64,000 nucleotides of DNA, from positions 17,249,652-17,313,651 of the forward strand of contig NC_049995.1 of assembly GCF_000003815.2 (NCBI RefSeq), given 5' to 3'. This DNA is from Branchiostoma floridae (taxonomy: Eukaryota > Chordata > Leptocardii > Amphioxiformes > Branchiostomatidae). Positions 33,462 to 43,319 of the stretch are shown here, one piece after another. Both the position numbers and the translations under genes were made by a program. The notes under the pieces were generated by a model. It was not told the DNA's origin, ran no database searches, and saw nothing but the letters and a program-made list of their open reading frames with translations. Positions within the stretch are counted from its first letter, which is position 1, and every line of letters starts with the position of its first letter.

Positions 33462-33490
33462 TCAGTTCTGTGCTTTATAAAGCTTAGCCT
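33462..33490 (-). promoter_or_regulatory. TATA-like element of the split TRIM gene, displaced by the LTR element
   Basis: CTTTATAAAG at about 33474-33483, 8 bp beyond the TTCAG target duplication. In sister genes it lies about 145 nt from the start codon; here the inserted element puts it about 2.7 kb away from 30737. Confidence 0.5.
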
Positions 33491-34239
33491 TATGAAATGG
33501 TAGGTGACAAAACCGCACACTTTACCATACCCAACTCTATATGCAGTGTATGTGGGAAAATAAGCTAATATTATTTCTAATGATGCTGACTGGATGCATC
33601 TTCTATGCAATATTAAAAGAAAACATAATCAAATTTTAATATGTGTACAAACAAATTTGTACTTCTTCAAGTTATTCCACTAGAAGGACATTTCTGGCCC
33701 TGTTGCTAACAGAACATAGTACTAATACTGGTGAATACCCAGTTCGCTTCACCTCACAAAGTACAAATGTATCAGACAAAATATCAGGGTGTGGTCACAA
33801 TCTAGTCACTGATTGTCAATTAGGCACAGGTTTCTGTGTGCAGGACTGAAGGAAGTGATCATTTCAAAGTGGAACAAGTTATCACTCAAGTTATTTACTT
33901 AAAGAATTTTCTTTTGTTTGTAATTTGCATAACCTGTAAACTACCTTATGGGGGCGTAACACACCAGGTTTATACTGAACAGTAAATGCTGCATTATACA
34001 GACTGATTTAATTATGTTTGGGCTTGAGAACTGCTTAATCATACCAGGTCCTGGTCCCTGCAGTAATGGTATGTTCCATGCAGGATTGTCTCCAGCTTCC
34101 AGATTTTGTCCATCAAGCTCATTGTAATGCGTTAAACATGACTAATGTTTGGGGTGTTGAAAAGAAAAAGGCAAAATTTGATACAACTAGAAATTGGAAG
34201 CCCATGTTTTAAACTTTTGCTGTGAAATCTGTCATTTAA
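33491..34239. other. spacer without a gene
   Basis: Array spacer homologous to 1350-2400 and 39600-40300, without extra insertions. No gene seen. Confidence 0.45.
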
Positions 34240-34683
34240 AGGGGCATTCCACTCCAGATGGGACTGTTATTTTCTGATAGATATTAATTGTAGAAGTTAC
34301 AAATGTATGCTATGTACCATTATACGATAGAGAACCCATTAGCCCCACGGGCATAAAAAAGCATTCAGTCTTCTACAAAACTCCCCAAGTACCCTCTAAT
34401 TAAATTAAATCAATCTCAGCCTATGGCTGAATACATGTGCCTGACAACGCCTGACTTAAGTTAGGATACAATGCTAACTTCAGGGGCGCTAAGAAAAACA
34501 CGTCTTGATATGTGTTCTTTGATATCTTGTGAACAGTTGACCTTCTTGGTGTGCTTATTTTTTACAAACACACGTTGCGTATTTCGCCACAAGTGGAATT
34601 TCACAAAAAATCCGGCTGATCATGTATTCATTGATACATTATCTATTGGAAAATAACACTCCCTTCTGGAGTGGAATGCCCCT
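34240..34683. mobile_element. TTAA-flanked MITE
   Basis: 444 bp with terminal inverted repeats AGGGGCATTCCACTCCAG / CTGGAGTGGAATGCCCCT, flanked by TTAA at 34236-34239 and 34684-34687. The TTAA target fits piggyBac- or Kolobok-type elements. No coding capacity. Confidence 0.82.
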
Positions 34684-34984
34684 TTAATTTAAAGCTTGCA
34701 AATTACAATTCCGTGAATTTCATGTCATCGATGAAAATCAATGTTTTATGGCCAGATCAGGTAAATTTTTGTCTTTCCGAACAGTTTTGTAACATTAAAG
34801 CTCTGCAACAAAGCAAAATTTAACCTCTGTTACACATTTTCGTCATTACATTCTTGCATCAGAACCAAATGCACCCACTGACAGAACACTTGTAATAATA
34901 ACTCTGTAATAACTCTATTGCAATTAACTATTGTACAAGGTACAAATTATGGCATTTTTAGGTACATAGTTACAACTCCATAAA

Positions 34985-35587
34985 GCCCCCCTCACACGAG
35001 AGCAAGAATCAGCCGGAATGCCGTCGGAATAAAAATTCTTTTCTATTCCTGGCAATTCCTGTCAATTTGTAGTGTGTTCCAAAAATTCTAACTGCATTCC
35101 AGCTACTTGTGCCCGTTCTTTTTGCTGGCCCGAAAGTTTTTGACATGTTAAAAACTGTCAAGGTGCATTCGAAGTGGAGACATATCGAAATTGGCATTCA
35201 AAGTGGATTCTAAGTGTATTTTAACTATTCTAACTGCAGTCTGACCGCATTCTACGGCATTCCAACATTATTCAAAACATTCTTATCTCGTTCGATGGAG
35301 AACCGAAACGGCATGTCATTTCAAATCCCGTCAGAATGTGGCCAAAAGAACATCAGGAATGCAGTGAGAATATCTAGAATACACTACGACTTCCCAGGAA
35401 TAGAAAAGAACTTTCATTCTGACGACATTTTGGCTCATTCCTTACCGTGTGAAAGGGATATATGGTCCATTTGGAATTCCCACCCGAATGGCCACGACGC
35501 CCCCGAATGTGGCACGAGTTTTGCAAAAACTTCATGCCGGCTGGTTCTGTTTGATTCCTGCTAATTCGATTTCTGTGTGAAGACCCT
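34985..35587. mobile_element. fold-back MITE-like element
   Basis: About 600 bp absent from sister spacers. The ends carry imperfect inverted repeats (CCTCACAC..AGCAGGAATC-like words), and longer inverted segments of about 130 bp lie inside: TTCTTTTCTATTCCTGG at 35037 pairs with CCAGGAATAGAAAAGAA at about 35394. The exact boundaries and target duplication are uncertain. Confidence 0.6.
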
Positions 35588-36295
35588 ATAAGCTTACAAT
35601 TTATACCTAGTAATACAAGAGTATGAAGTATGGGTTGAGAATTGGTTGTCTACAATAATTGGAGTTTCTATCGTCTAGACATTCTGCGATATATTTTCCT
35701 TTATAGTCACCATACTGCAGGGGTTGTCACATGTTATTATGTACTTAAATTTGCTATTCAGGTCCATTGAGATAAATACTATACAAAAAAAAACACTTCA
35801 CCTGTAAAAAATTGAGATCACCATAATAATACACCAATTGAACTTCATCAGTTAATTCATTGAACTTACTTGAAGTTCATACCTCGTCTTGCATATAGAA
35901 AATATTCCTCTACACATTACACAACACAATACAAGTACAGTAAGTGTCAATATTAAACTCACATTCAGTCAAGTAAATATTATCAAAAGTATCATCCTCG
36001 CCATATAATTTAAACTAACCTCTTTTAGGACTTTCACTGACTGGTTTACAGTTTTCATCCACAATTTAATGAAACAAATATTAAGATGTGAAGAGTGATA
36101 CTGGTTGTTTTTTTATTTCTTGTTTTTTTTTTATACTGGAGATTTTTTATTCCTAGTACTTAGATTTCTTTTACTTGTATTTATCACAATGTGAAGATGG
36201 GGGGCAAAGCAGGTTATACTCTATAAACACCTAATACAAGTTCCCCTGCCATGCTTCCCATGTGTGGTGAAGTTTGCGCCTCACCTGACTCGGGT
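35588..36295. other. spacer without a gene
   Basis: Array spacer leading to the 3' end of the next TRIM gene. No gene seen. The usual AATAAA block, upstream at about 34915, is degenerate (CAATAGAG). Confidence 0.4.
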
Positions 36296-38335
36296 TCAGT
36301 AGGGGGGAAATATGGAGACTGTTTGGTTCCCTCCATCAGTCACTACCAGCTGTCCCTGTGGTGCCATGGCAACAGCCGTTGGCTCCCTCATGTCTGTAGT
36401 GATGTGTTTGAGGAATCTGCCTGTCTTGTCAAACATTTCCACACGCCTGTTCCCACTGTCTGCCACGATGATGTTACCTGCTCTGTCTGTACAGATGCCA
36501 TGAGGTTTCTTCAGCTGACCTTCACCACTTCCCTTACCTCCAAACTGGAACAGAAATTGTCCGTCCTCATTGTACACATAGACACAGCAATTCTCACAGT
36601 CTGACACAAGAATGTTCCCTTCCCCATCCACAGTGATGTACCACGGGAGCTTCATTCCCTGCTGCTGACCCACAGTTTTCACAAGTGTCCCATCTGGCCT
36701 GAACACCAAAACTTTACCATGTTCCCCGTCGCATATGGATTGTGTGATGAGGATGTGGTTCCTCCTGGTGTCCACGGCAACTCCTCTGTCCCACTCTGTC
36801 ATTTGTCCTCTGTCAAACTTCCTCAGCACCCCGCCCTGTTTGCTGTACTGCACAGTCCAGCCCACCACCCACAGGTTCCCCACCACCCACAGGTTCCCCT
36901 CCCTGTCCATGGCCACATCCTCTGGTATTATCTTCTCTTCACCTGACACAACTGTTGGGAACTGTTGGACAAATGTTCCCTGCAGGGTGAAGACTTGGAT
37001 TCTCTGCAACATATAATCTGATACAAAAATCTCCCCTTCATCTGACACTGTAACACCGGATGGACGCATGAACTCTCCTGGTCTATATCCCCCTGTACCA
37101 AATGTTGTCGTCTGACCATGAGACTGAGGCTCCCCTTGCCTTTGGTTGCCATAATGATGTCCCCTGCCCCTTGCTGCATTAGTACTTGGTGCAGGTGCTG
37201 ACTGTCCTGATCCTGATGCACCAAATGTCACCCTCAGAGACTGATGCTGTCTTTTCCTGCAGTTACCATGGTGATTACTTGTGTAATCACCATGGACACC
37301 ATATGGACCCTTGAACTTTCCTGGTCCAGATCCCTCTCCACCAAATGTCACCCTCTGATCATGAGACTGAGGCTCCCCTTGCCTTTGGTTACCATGGTGA
37401 TGACCTGTGTCCCTTGCAGCAGGTCTTGGTGCAGATGGGAGAGACTGGGCCCTCACACGTCCTAATACTGGCACTGGGGTGTCTGAGGGCTGAAAGACAG
37501 CAGGCTGGGTTTGTACATGAGTTGGTGCTGCTTTTTCTCTGTACTTTCCTACCACCTCTGTCAAAGCGGTTTGCTGACTGAGAATCTCGACCCATCCCTG
37601 CTGCAGTTCTTGTTCTGCTTGATCACAGGCAGCAGATAGTTCATTGATATCTGGCAACACTCTGTCCCTTTCAGTATGTATTTTCTTTAAGTTGTCGCTG
37701 TGACTTTGTTGTGATTCAGACAAGAGGTGGTCTTTTCCATCTGTGATTTTCTGCACCATTTGGTCATAGGTCTGAATGATGCTGTTGTCTCTCTGCTGTT
37801 TCTGTTCATTCAGGGTTTTCTCTTTTTCTTTCAGACCTCTGATGAAGCTGCAGTAAGTTTCCAGAATGTTCCTCCCCTCATTGATCAAGACCTGGACTGT
37901 AGACTTCTTTTCCTGTGTGGCTTTTGCAAGGCTTATTATGTTGGGATGTCCATCATGGCCTTCTTCAACACAGTCCACACACAGAGGCACTTGGCAAGGT
38001 TTGCAATAGAGTTTTAGCTTCTCAGAGGGGTGAAAGCTGCACCTGTTTCCAGACTGGCGTTGTTCTCCTGTTTCCCCAGACAGTGAAGTCTGCTGTTGCA
38101 GCCTCTCACACATATTTGCCGCCATGAGATTGTCCGGCAAACCTGCGACCCCCTGGGGTGGCAGCCTGAACTTACGACGACAGATTGGGCACTTCACGGT
38201 CTGTCCCCTCCCTGCAACGTTCTCCAGACATGGTGACAGACAGAAGGTGTGCTGACACGGCAGCGCCTTGGGCTTGGTTAACAGGTCCTTGCAGATACCG
38301 CAGGTCAGTTCTTCATGGAACGATGCAGCCGCCAT
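36296..38335 (-). CDS. TRIM-NHL E3 ubiquitin ligase-like protein with expanded linker
   Basis: 679 residues, the longest single-unit copy. The start is the conserved MAAAS, but the next residues are shortened (MAAASFHEEL). RING: C12, C15, C27, H29, C32, C36, C49, C52 (C-x3-C type). B-box2: CSFHPSEKLKLYCKPC...CVDCVEEGHDGH. The coiled coil follows. The linker between coiled coil and NHL holds three His-rich modules (GHHHGNQRQGEPQS, NHHGNCRKRQHQS, GHHYGNQRQGEPQS) where most copies hold one or two. In the first NHL blade GNLWVV is duplicated in tandem. It ends VSIFPPY, a variant of the usual FPTY. RING and B-box are more diverged than in the other copies, so this is an older paralogue. No disabling change is visible; probably a working E3-type gene. 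Confidence 0.88.
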   Translation of the reverse strand: MAAASFHEELTCGICKDLLTKPKALPCQHTFCLSPCLENVAGRGQTVKCPICRRKFRLPPQGVAGLPDNLMAANMCERLQQQTSLSGETGEQRQSGNRCSFHPSEKLKLYCKPCQVPLCVDCVEEGHDGHPNIISLAKATQEKKSTVQVLINEGRNILETYCSFIRGLKEKEKTLNEQKQQRDNSIIQTYDQMVQKITDGKDHLLSESQQSHSDNLKKIHTERDRVLPDINELSAACDQAEQELQQGWVEILSQQTALTEVVGKYREKAAPTHVQTQPAVFQPSDTPVPVLGRVRAQSLPSAPRPAARDTGHHHGNQRQGEPQSHDQRVTFGGEGSGPGKFKGPYGVHGDYTSNHHGNCRKRQHQSLRVTFGASGSGQSAPAPSTNAARGRGHHYGNQRQGEPQSHGQTTTFGTGGYRPGEFMRPSGVTVSDEGEIFVSDYMLQRIQVFTLQGTFVQQFPTVVSGEEKIIPEDVAMDREGNLWVVGNLWVVGWTVQYSKQGGVLRKFDRGQMTEWDRGVAVDTRRNHILITQSICDGEHGKVLVFRPDGTLVKTVGQQQGMKLPWYITVDGEGNILVSDCENCCVYVYNEDGQFLFQFGGKGSGEGQLKKPHGICTDRAGNIIVADSGNRRVEMFDKTGRFLKHITTDMREPTAVAMAPQGQLVVTDGGNQTVSIFPPY

Positions 38336-38454
38336 TTTGTTGTCCTTTTGACCTTCTGCAGTAACCCCTGCAAAGCTACAGAACCGGTTTCAACCTTTGA
38401 CTTAAAATGATGCAAAGCTAATTAGCACATACCTGTACCTGACGTGTACAATTA

Positions 38455-38484
38455 CAATGTATGTGTTCAGTTCTGTGCTTTATA
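38455..38484 (-). promoter_or_regulatory. promoter region of the 36296-38335 gene, interrupted at the TATA box
   Basis: GTGCTTTAT at 38475-38483 is the sister-gene TATA element, but a LINE fragment begins right there. ATAATAATAATAA from the element tail may replace it. About 145 nt upstream of the start codon. Confidence 0.45.
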
Positions 38485-39576
38485 ATAATAATAATCTTTA
38501 TTGCATATTCATGCCCGAGGGCTAAATGCACAGAAGGACCTCATGTGGTCTTATGGATGCAGAGAAAAAAGAAACTTAACTAATACAATGGTTTTAGACT
38601 AGGCTAAGCTATACAGTGATTTTAAACTAGGCTAAATGGAGAGGGAACTAAGACACTATGTGTTACAATCGTTAATGGCTGCATCTAACATGTTCTTCTC
38701 TCTTTTTGAAACACATGGAGACATATTCACATATTGCGTCAATAGCATGACCGTCCGTGCATGACATCAAGTACTTGAATAAGCCTTGTCTTGACATTTT
38801 CTTATAATTGTTGTCTATTCGTATGGCATTGTATAGGGATTGGCGTTCGTATTCATATAATGTACAATCTAGTAAAAAATGTGTCTCGTCTTCGATATAC
38901 AAGTGGTCACAGAATTTACATGTTCTATCATTTAAAGGAGTGCGGTTATGCCTGCCGGATTCTATATGTAACGGATGGTCACTTATGCGAAATCTACACA
39001 TAGCTCTGCGATGTTCAAAGCTTGAGATGCTAAGATATGTTTCTCTTTCATATGTTTCTTTGAATGTTTTGTACGTCCTCAATTTGTTTCCCTGGTTTTC
39101 TTTTCGTCCAATCGCTTGTAGTTCTGAATGGAATCTTTGGATGAAAATATCTTTCAACCTTTGCTTTAGTTGATTTAGATGAGTGGGTATGTTAGAGTGA
39201 CCGTTTATATACAGGTAGGCAAAGCCGGACTCCTCTAAGAGTTTCCTTACATCAGATAACCAGCAGGATGTTTTACGACTATCTAGTTCCTGCTGTACCA
39301 TGTAAGCTTCATATTGAAGACTACCTGTGTGCACTTCGTTGGCTAATCTAAAATAATAATTATACATTCTGCATTGAGCTTCAATCCACAAGGGGAAACG
39401 CCCCAGTTCCGCTCTACTTGCAAAATTACTAGCGTTCCTTCGAACACCTAGGATGTATTTACAGAATTTCAGATGGACGGACTCTAAAGGGGATTTGTCA
39501 TCCAATTTGCTACTACACCAGACTTCAGATCCATACAATAAAATAGGTAGGACACATATGTCAAACAATTTGCAAT
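38484..39576 (-). mobile_element. LINE 3' fragment (RT C-terminal region)
   Basis: About 1.1 kb, 5'-truncated, with an (ATT)n-type tail at the left end. The coding part (about 39575 to 38672, some 300 residues) is the region after the RT catalytic core: LPILLYGSEVW, LESVHLKFCKYILGVRR, and near the end a zinc motif CKFCDHLYIEDETHFLLDC. The frame is open. Clade not assigned. The open frame continues upstream into host spacer, and that part is not element sequence. Confidence 0.85.
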
Positions 39577-40448
39577 GCTGCCTTATGAAATGGTAGGTGA
39601 CAAAACAAACACACTTAACCATACCCAACTCTATATGCGGTGTATGTACATGGGAAAATAACCTACTAGCATTTTTTAATGATGCTCTGGATGCATCTTC
39701 TATGCAGTATTGATAGAAAACATTAATCAAATTTTAATATGACTTTATTGTGTACAAACGAATTTGTACTTTTTCAAGTTATTCCACACAGAACATAGTA
39801 CTTGTAGGTGAATACGCAGTTCGTTTCACCTCACAAGTGCAAAGTATAAGACCAAATATTTAGGGTGAGTATCAATTAGGCACAGGTTTCTGTATGCAGG
39901 ACTGAAGGAAGTAATCATTTCAAAGTGGAACAAGTTTCACACTCAAGTTATTTACTCCAAGAGAATTCTTTGGTTTGTAATTTGCATAACCTTTAAACTA
40001 CCTTATAGGGGCATAACACACCAGGTTTATACTAAAGAGTAAATGCTGCATATACAGACAGATTAAATAATGTTTGGGCTTGAGAACTGCTTAATCATAC
40101 CAGGTCCTGGTCCCTGCAGTAATGGTATGTTCCATGCAGGGTTGTCTCCAGCTTCCAGATTTTGTCCATCAAGCTCATTGGAAGGCGTTTAAATCATGAC
40201 TAATGTTTTAGGGTGTTGCAAAGAAAAAGGCAAAATTTGATGCAAATGTCTTATAGCAAATGGAAGCCCATGTTGTAAACTTTTGTTGTGAAATCTGTCA
40301 TTTCAGGCTTGTATAAAAATACATTTCGTGAATTTCATGTCATGAAAATCAGATTTATGGGCAGACCAGGTATATTTTTCTCTATCCCAATAGTTTTGTC
40401 AGAAGTCCTTTTGATAAAAGCTCTGAAACAAAGCAAAATTTTACATCT
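39577..40448. other. spacer without a gene
   Basis: Array spacer homologous to 54830-55480 and 33491-34230. No gene seen. Confidence 0.4.
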
Positions 40449-40652
40449 TTCAGTGAATAATTTCATCAGGTTGGTAAAATACTTAAATCACAAAGTTCTT
40501 TAATATGCACAACCATGAATATTATTGATAGCCAACGTTTCGATGTACTCCAGACCTGTACTCCAGTATAGCCCTGACAAAGATGACTGATGGTCATCAA
40601 AACGTTGGCTCTTAATATGATTCATGGTTCTGCATTTGAACTTGGTGAAGTA
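40449..40652 (+). mobile_element. small insert with hammerhead-like fold, copy 1
   Basis: 204 bp flanked by the 11-bp direct repeat ATTTTACATCT (40438-40448 and 40653-40663). At 40531-40609, GCCAACGTTT pairs with AAAACGTTGGC, enclosing CTGACAA, a GATGAC/GTCATC hairpin and AAAAC. This is the order of a hammerhead ribozyme core (CTGANGA, stem II, GAAAC), with changes at core positions. Such motifs are known from Penelope-like retroelements. A diverged sister copy lies at 55481-55671. Confidence 0.55.
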
Positions 40653-40893
40653 TTTTACATCTGTTACACATTTTAGTCATTACATAATCCTGTGTCAAAA
40701 CAAAACGTACCCACCGACATGATATAATAATAATATAATAATATAATATACTTGTATCTCTGTTATATACTTTTTCTGACCCTTGCCTCTTCCCTCATGA
40801 CCTCAATGAAAATCAGCTTGCTGGCCGATTTGAGCTTTCATGAATAAATAAAGGTTCAAACAAACAAACAAATAAGTCTGTAATACTAATAGC

Positions 40894-40899
40894 TTTATT
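40894..40899 (-). terminator. candidate poly(A) signal for the 41761-43090 locus
   Basis: AATAAA on the minus strand, about 860 nt after the stop codon, in the conserved spacer block. Confidence 0.35.
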
Positions 40900-41760
40900 G
40901 CAAACCAATTGTACATGCCACCGAATATGGCATCTATGGTTACATAACATGTTGCTACAGTTCCATTAGGCTAATGTACCTCAATTACTCACAAGAAAAT
41001 GTTTAGGACTTTTAGGACTTTCACTGACTCAGGTTTCCAGTTTTCATCTACAATTCAATGAAAGAAGTACATTTAATGTGAAGAGTGATACTGACTTTGG
41101 GGATTTCCTATTTTTTATATTGGAGATTTTTTTAGTCCTCCTTTTGTTTTACTTGTATTTTTCACAAAGTGATGGGGGGCCAAACAGGCGTATAAACACC
41201 TTACAAGTTCCCCTGTCATGCACTAAATACAATATCAACAAATATACAACTGTTACTGTAATAAGTGCAGTGCAGAATCAATGATATTTACATGTCCTCC
41301 TAGTGGGTTAAATCATATATATATGATTGTAAATGCAAAAATGTTTGCAGAGGTTTTATGTTGAACTTCACAGTTTTTGCAGTGTCTGCTTCACTGCAAA
41401 CTCAAAACCGTGGGCAATATTTTCCTAGTACAGTATAAGATTGCAGTATATAGCGCTTCTTCTTCTTGGTTCTCCCATCGCTACGACAGACGATCGTCCC
41501 TCGCACCTCGTCCCCTCGTCCCAAGTCCAGCTAGTTGCAAGTTTGACTTTCCTGGCTGCTCTTATAGCACTAATTGCAAACTAAAAACCATAACAAACAC
41601 TCCATTTTTCCGCCACCACAAAATTAAATCCCTGCATAGTTTGAGGCATTTACGGTAATATCACTTTGTTGACATACGTCATTGCTTAAAAACGACTCCA
41701 AAGTTTGTGAAATGAGACCAGGTAGTTTTTGGTACAGTTTGCTCCTCACCTGACTCAGGT

Positions 41761-43090
41761 TCAGTAGGTGGGAAATATGGAGACTGTGTTTATCCTAACA
41801 TCAGTCACTACCAGCTGTCCCTGTGGTGCCATGGCAACAGCACATGGCCATTCCATGTCTGTAGTGATGTGTTTGAGGAATTTTCCTGTCTTGTCAAACA
41901 TCTCCACACGGCTGTTTCGTAGGTCTACTACAATGATGTTACCTGCCCTGTCTGTACAGATGCCACCAGGACCCTTCAGCTGACCTTCACCTCTTCCCTC
42001 ACCCCCAAAACTGAACAGAAACTGACCGTCCTCGTTGTACACATAGACAAAGTGATTGTCACTGTCTGACACAAGAATGTTCCCTTCCCTACCCACAGTG
42101 ATGTACCGTGGGAACCTCATCCCCTGCTGCTGACCCACAGTTCTCACAAGTGTCCCATCTGGCCTGTACACCAAAACTTCACCATGCAGGTTGACCCAGT
42201 GTCCCGTGGTTTGTATGATGAGGATGTGGTTCCTCCTGGTATCCACAGCAACTCCTCTGTACCACTCTAACTCCTGTAGGTCAAACTTCCTCAGCACCCT
42301 ACCCTGTTTGTTGTACTGCACAGCAAATTGAGCAAACTCTGTCCTCCCCACCACCCACAGGTTCCCCTTCCCGTCCAGGGCCACATCCTCTGGTTTTATC
42401 TTCTCTTCACGTCTTGGCACCACTGTTGGGAACTGTCTTACAAATGTCCCCTGCAGGGTGAAGACTTGGATTCTCCCGTTCATATTGTCTGCTACAAAGA
42501 TCTCCCCTTCATTTGATACTGTCACTGTATGGGCACTTGAACTGTCCTGGTCCATGTCCCCTTCTACCAAATGTTGTCCTCCTATTATGAGACTGAGGCT
42601 TCCCTTGCCTTTGGTTGCCCTCATTGATCAAGGGCTGGACAGTCAAATTCCTTTCCTGTGCAGCCTTTTTGATGGTTGTAGTACCATGACCATCATGAGC
42701 CTGTTCTAAACACTGATCACAAACTGGAACCTGACATTGTTTACAGTACACTTTGAGCACCTCAGAGGGGTGAAAACTGCACCTGTTTCCAGACTGGGGT
42801 TGTTCCCTTGTTTCCCCTGACAGTGTGGCCTGGTTTTGCAGCCTCTCACACAGACTTGTAACCAAGTGGTTGTCTGGCAAACCTGTGACCCCCTGGGGTG
42901 TCAGCCTGACCTGCTGACGACAGATTGGGCACTGGAAGGCCCCTGCCCTCCCTGCATGGTCCCGTAGACAGTCCTGACAGAAGGTGTGCTGACAGGGCAG
43001 CACCTTGGGCCTGGTGAACAGCTCCAGGCAGATGCTGCAGGACAGTTCTTCACGGAACTCTGTCCCCAAACTTGACGATGCAGCCGCCAT
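41761..43090 (-). pseudogene. frameshifted TRIM-NHL copy lacking the coiled coil
   Basis: Two overlapping frames. From 43090, 193 residues give RING (C18, C21, C33, H35, C38, C41, C55, C58), B-box2 (CSFHPSEVLKVYCKQC...CDQCLEQAHDGH), then LINEG joined directly to NQRQG, so the coiled coil and part of the linker are deleted. That frame ends at 42509, just inside the NHL region (KCPYSDSIK). The NHL region continues in another frame and is open from 42624 to 41761. A small length change near 42520-42530, at GVTVS, separates them. The NHL sequence from about 41913 to 42457 is almost identical to the second half of the fused gene, while the last 50 codons match 56659-58560. A RING plus B-box protein could still be made. 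A sequencing error is possible. Confidence 0.75.
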
Positions 43091-43214
43091 TTTGTTGTCT
43101 TTTCGACCTTCTGCAGTAACCCCTCCAAAGCTACAGAACCGGTTTCTGCCTTAGGCTCAAAATTGCAAAGCTAATTAGCACACAACTGTACCTGAAGTGT
43201 AAACTTACATGTTC

Positions 43215-43235
43215 AGTTGTGTGCTTTATAAAAAT
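43215..43235 (-). promoter_or_regulatory. TATA-like core promoter of the 41761-43090 locus
   Basis: CTTTATAAAAA at about 43224-43233, roughly 135 nt upstream of the start codon, conserved with sister genes. Confidence 0.45.
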
Positions 43236-43319
43236 GCTTTATAATGATGAATGACAAAACAACACACTTGACCACAGCCAAGTCTACATGCAGTGTATGT
43301 GGGAGAATGACCTTAGACT

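Noticed and set aside
35009-35564. Frames of 62 and 116 codons on both strands
   Set aside because: Produced by the fold-back element with its repeated GGAAT/ATTCC words; not coding.
39577-39730. First ~50 codons of the frame leading into the LINE fragment
   Set aside because: Array spacer sequence shared with other copies, not part of the element.
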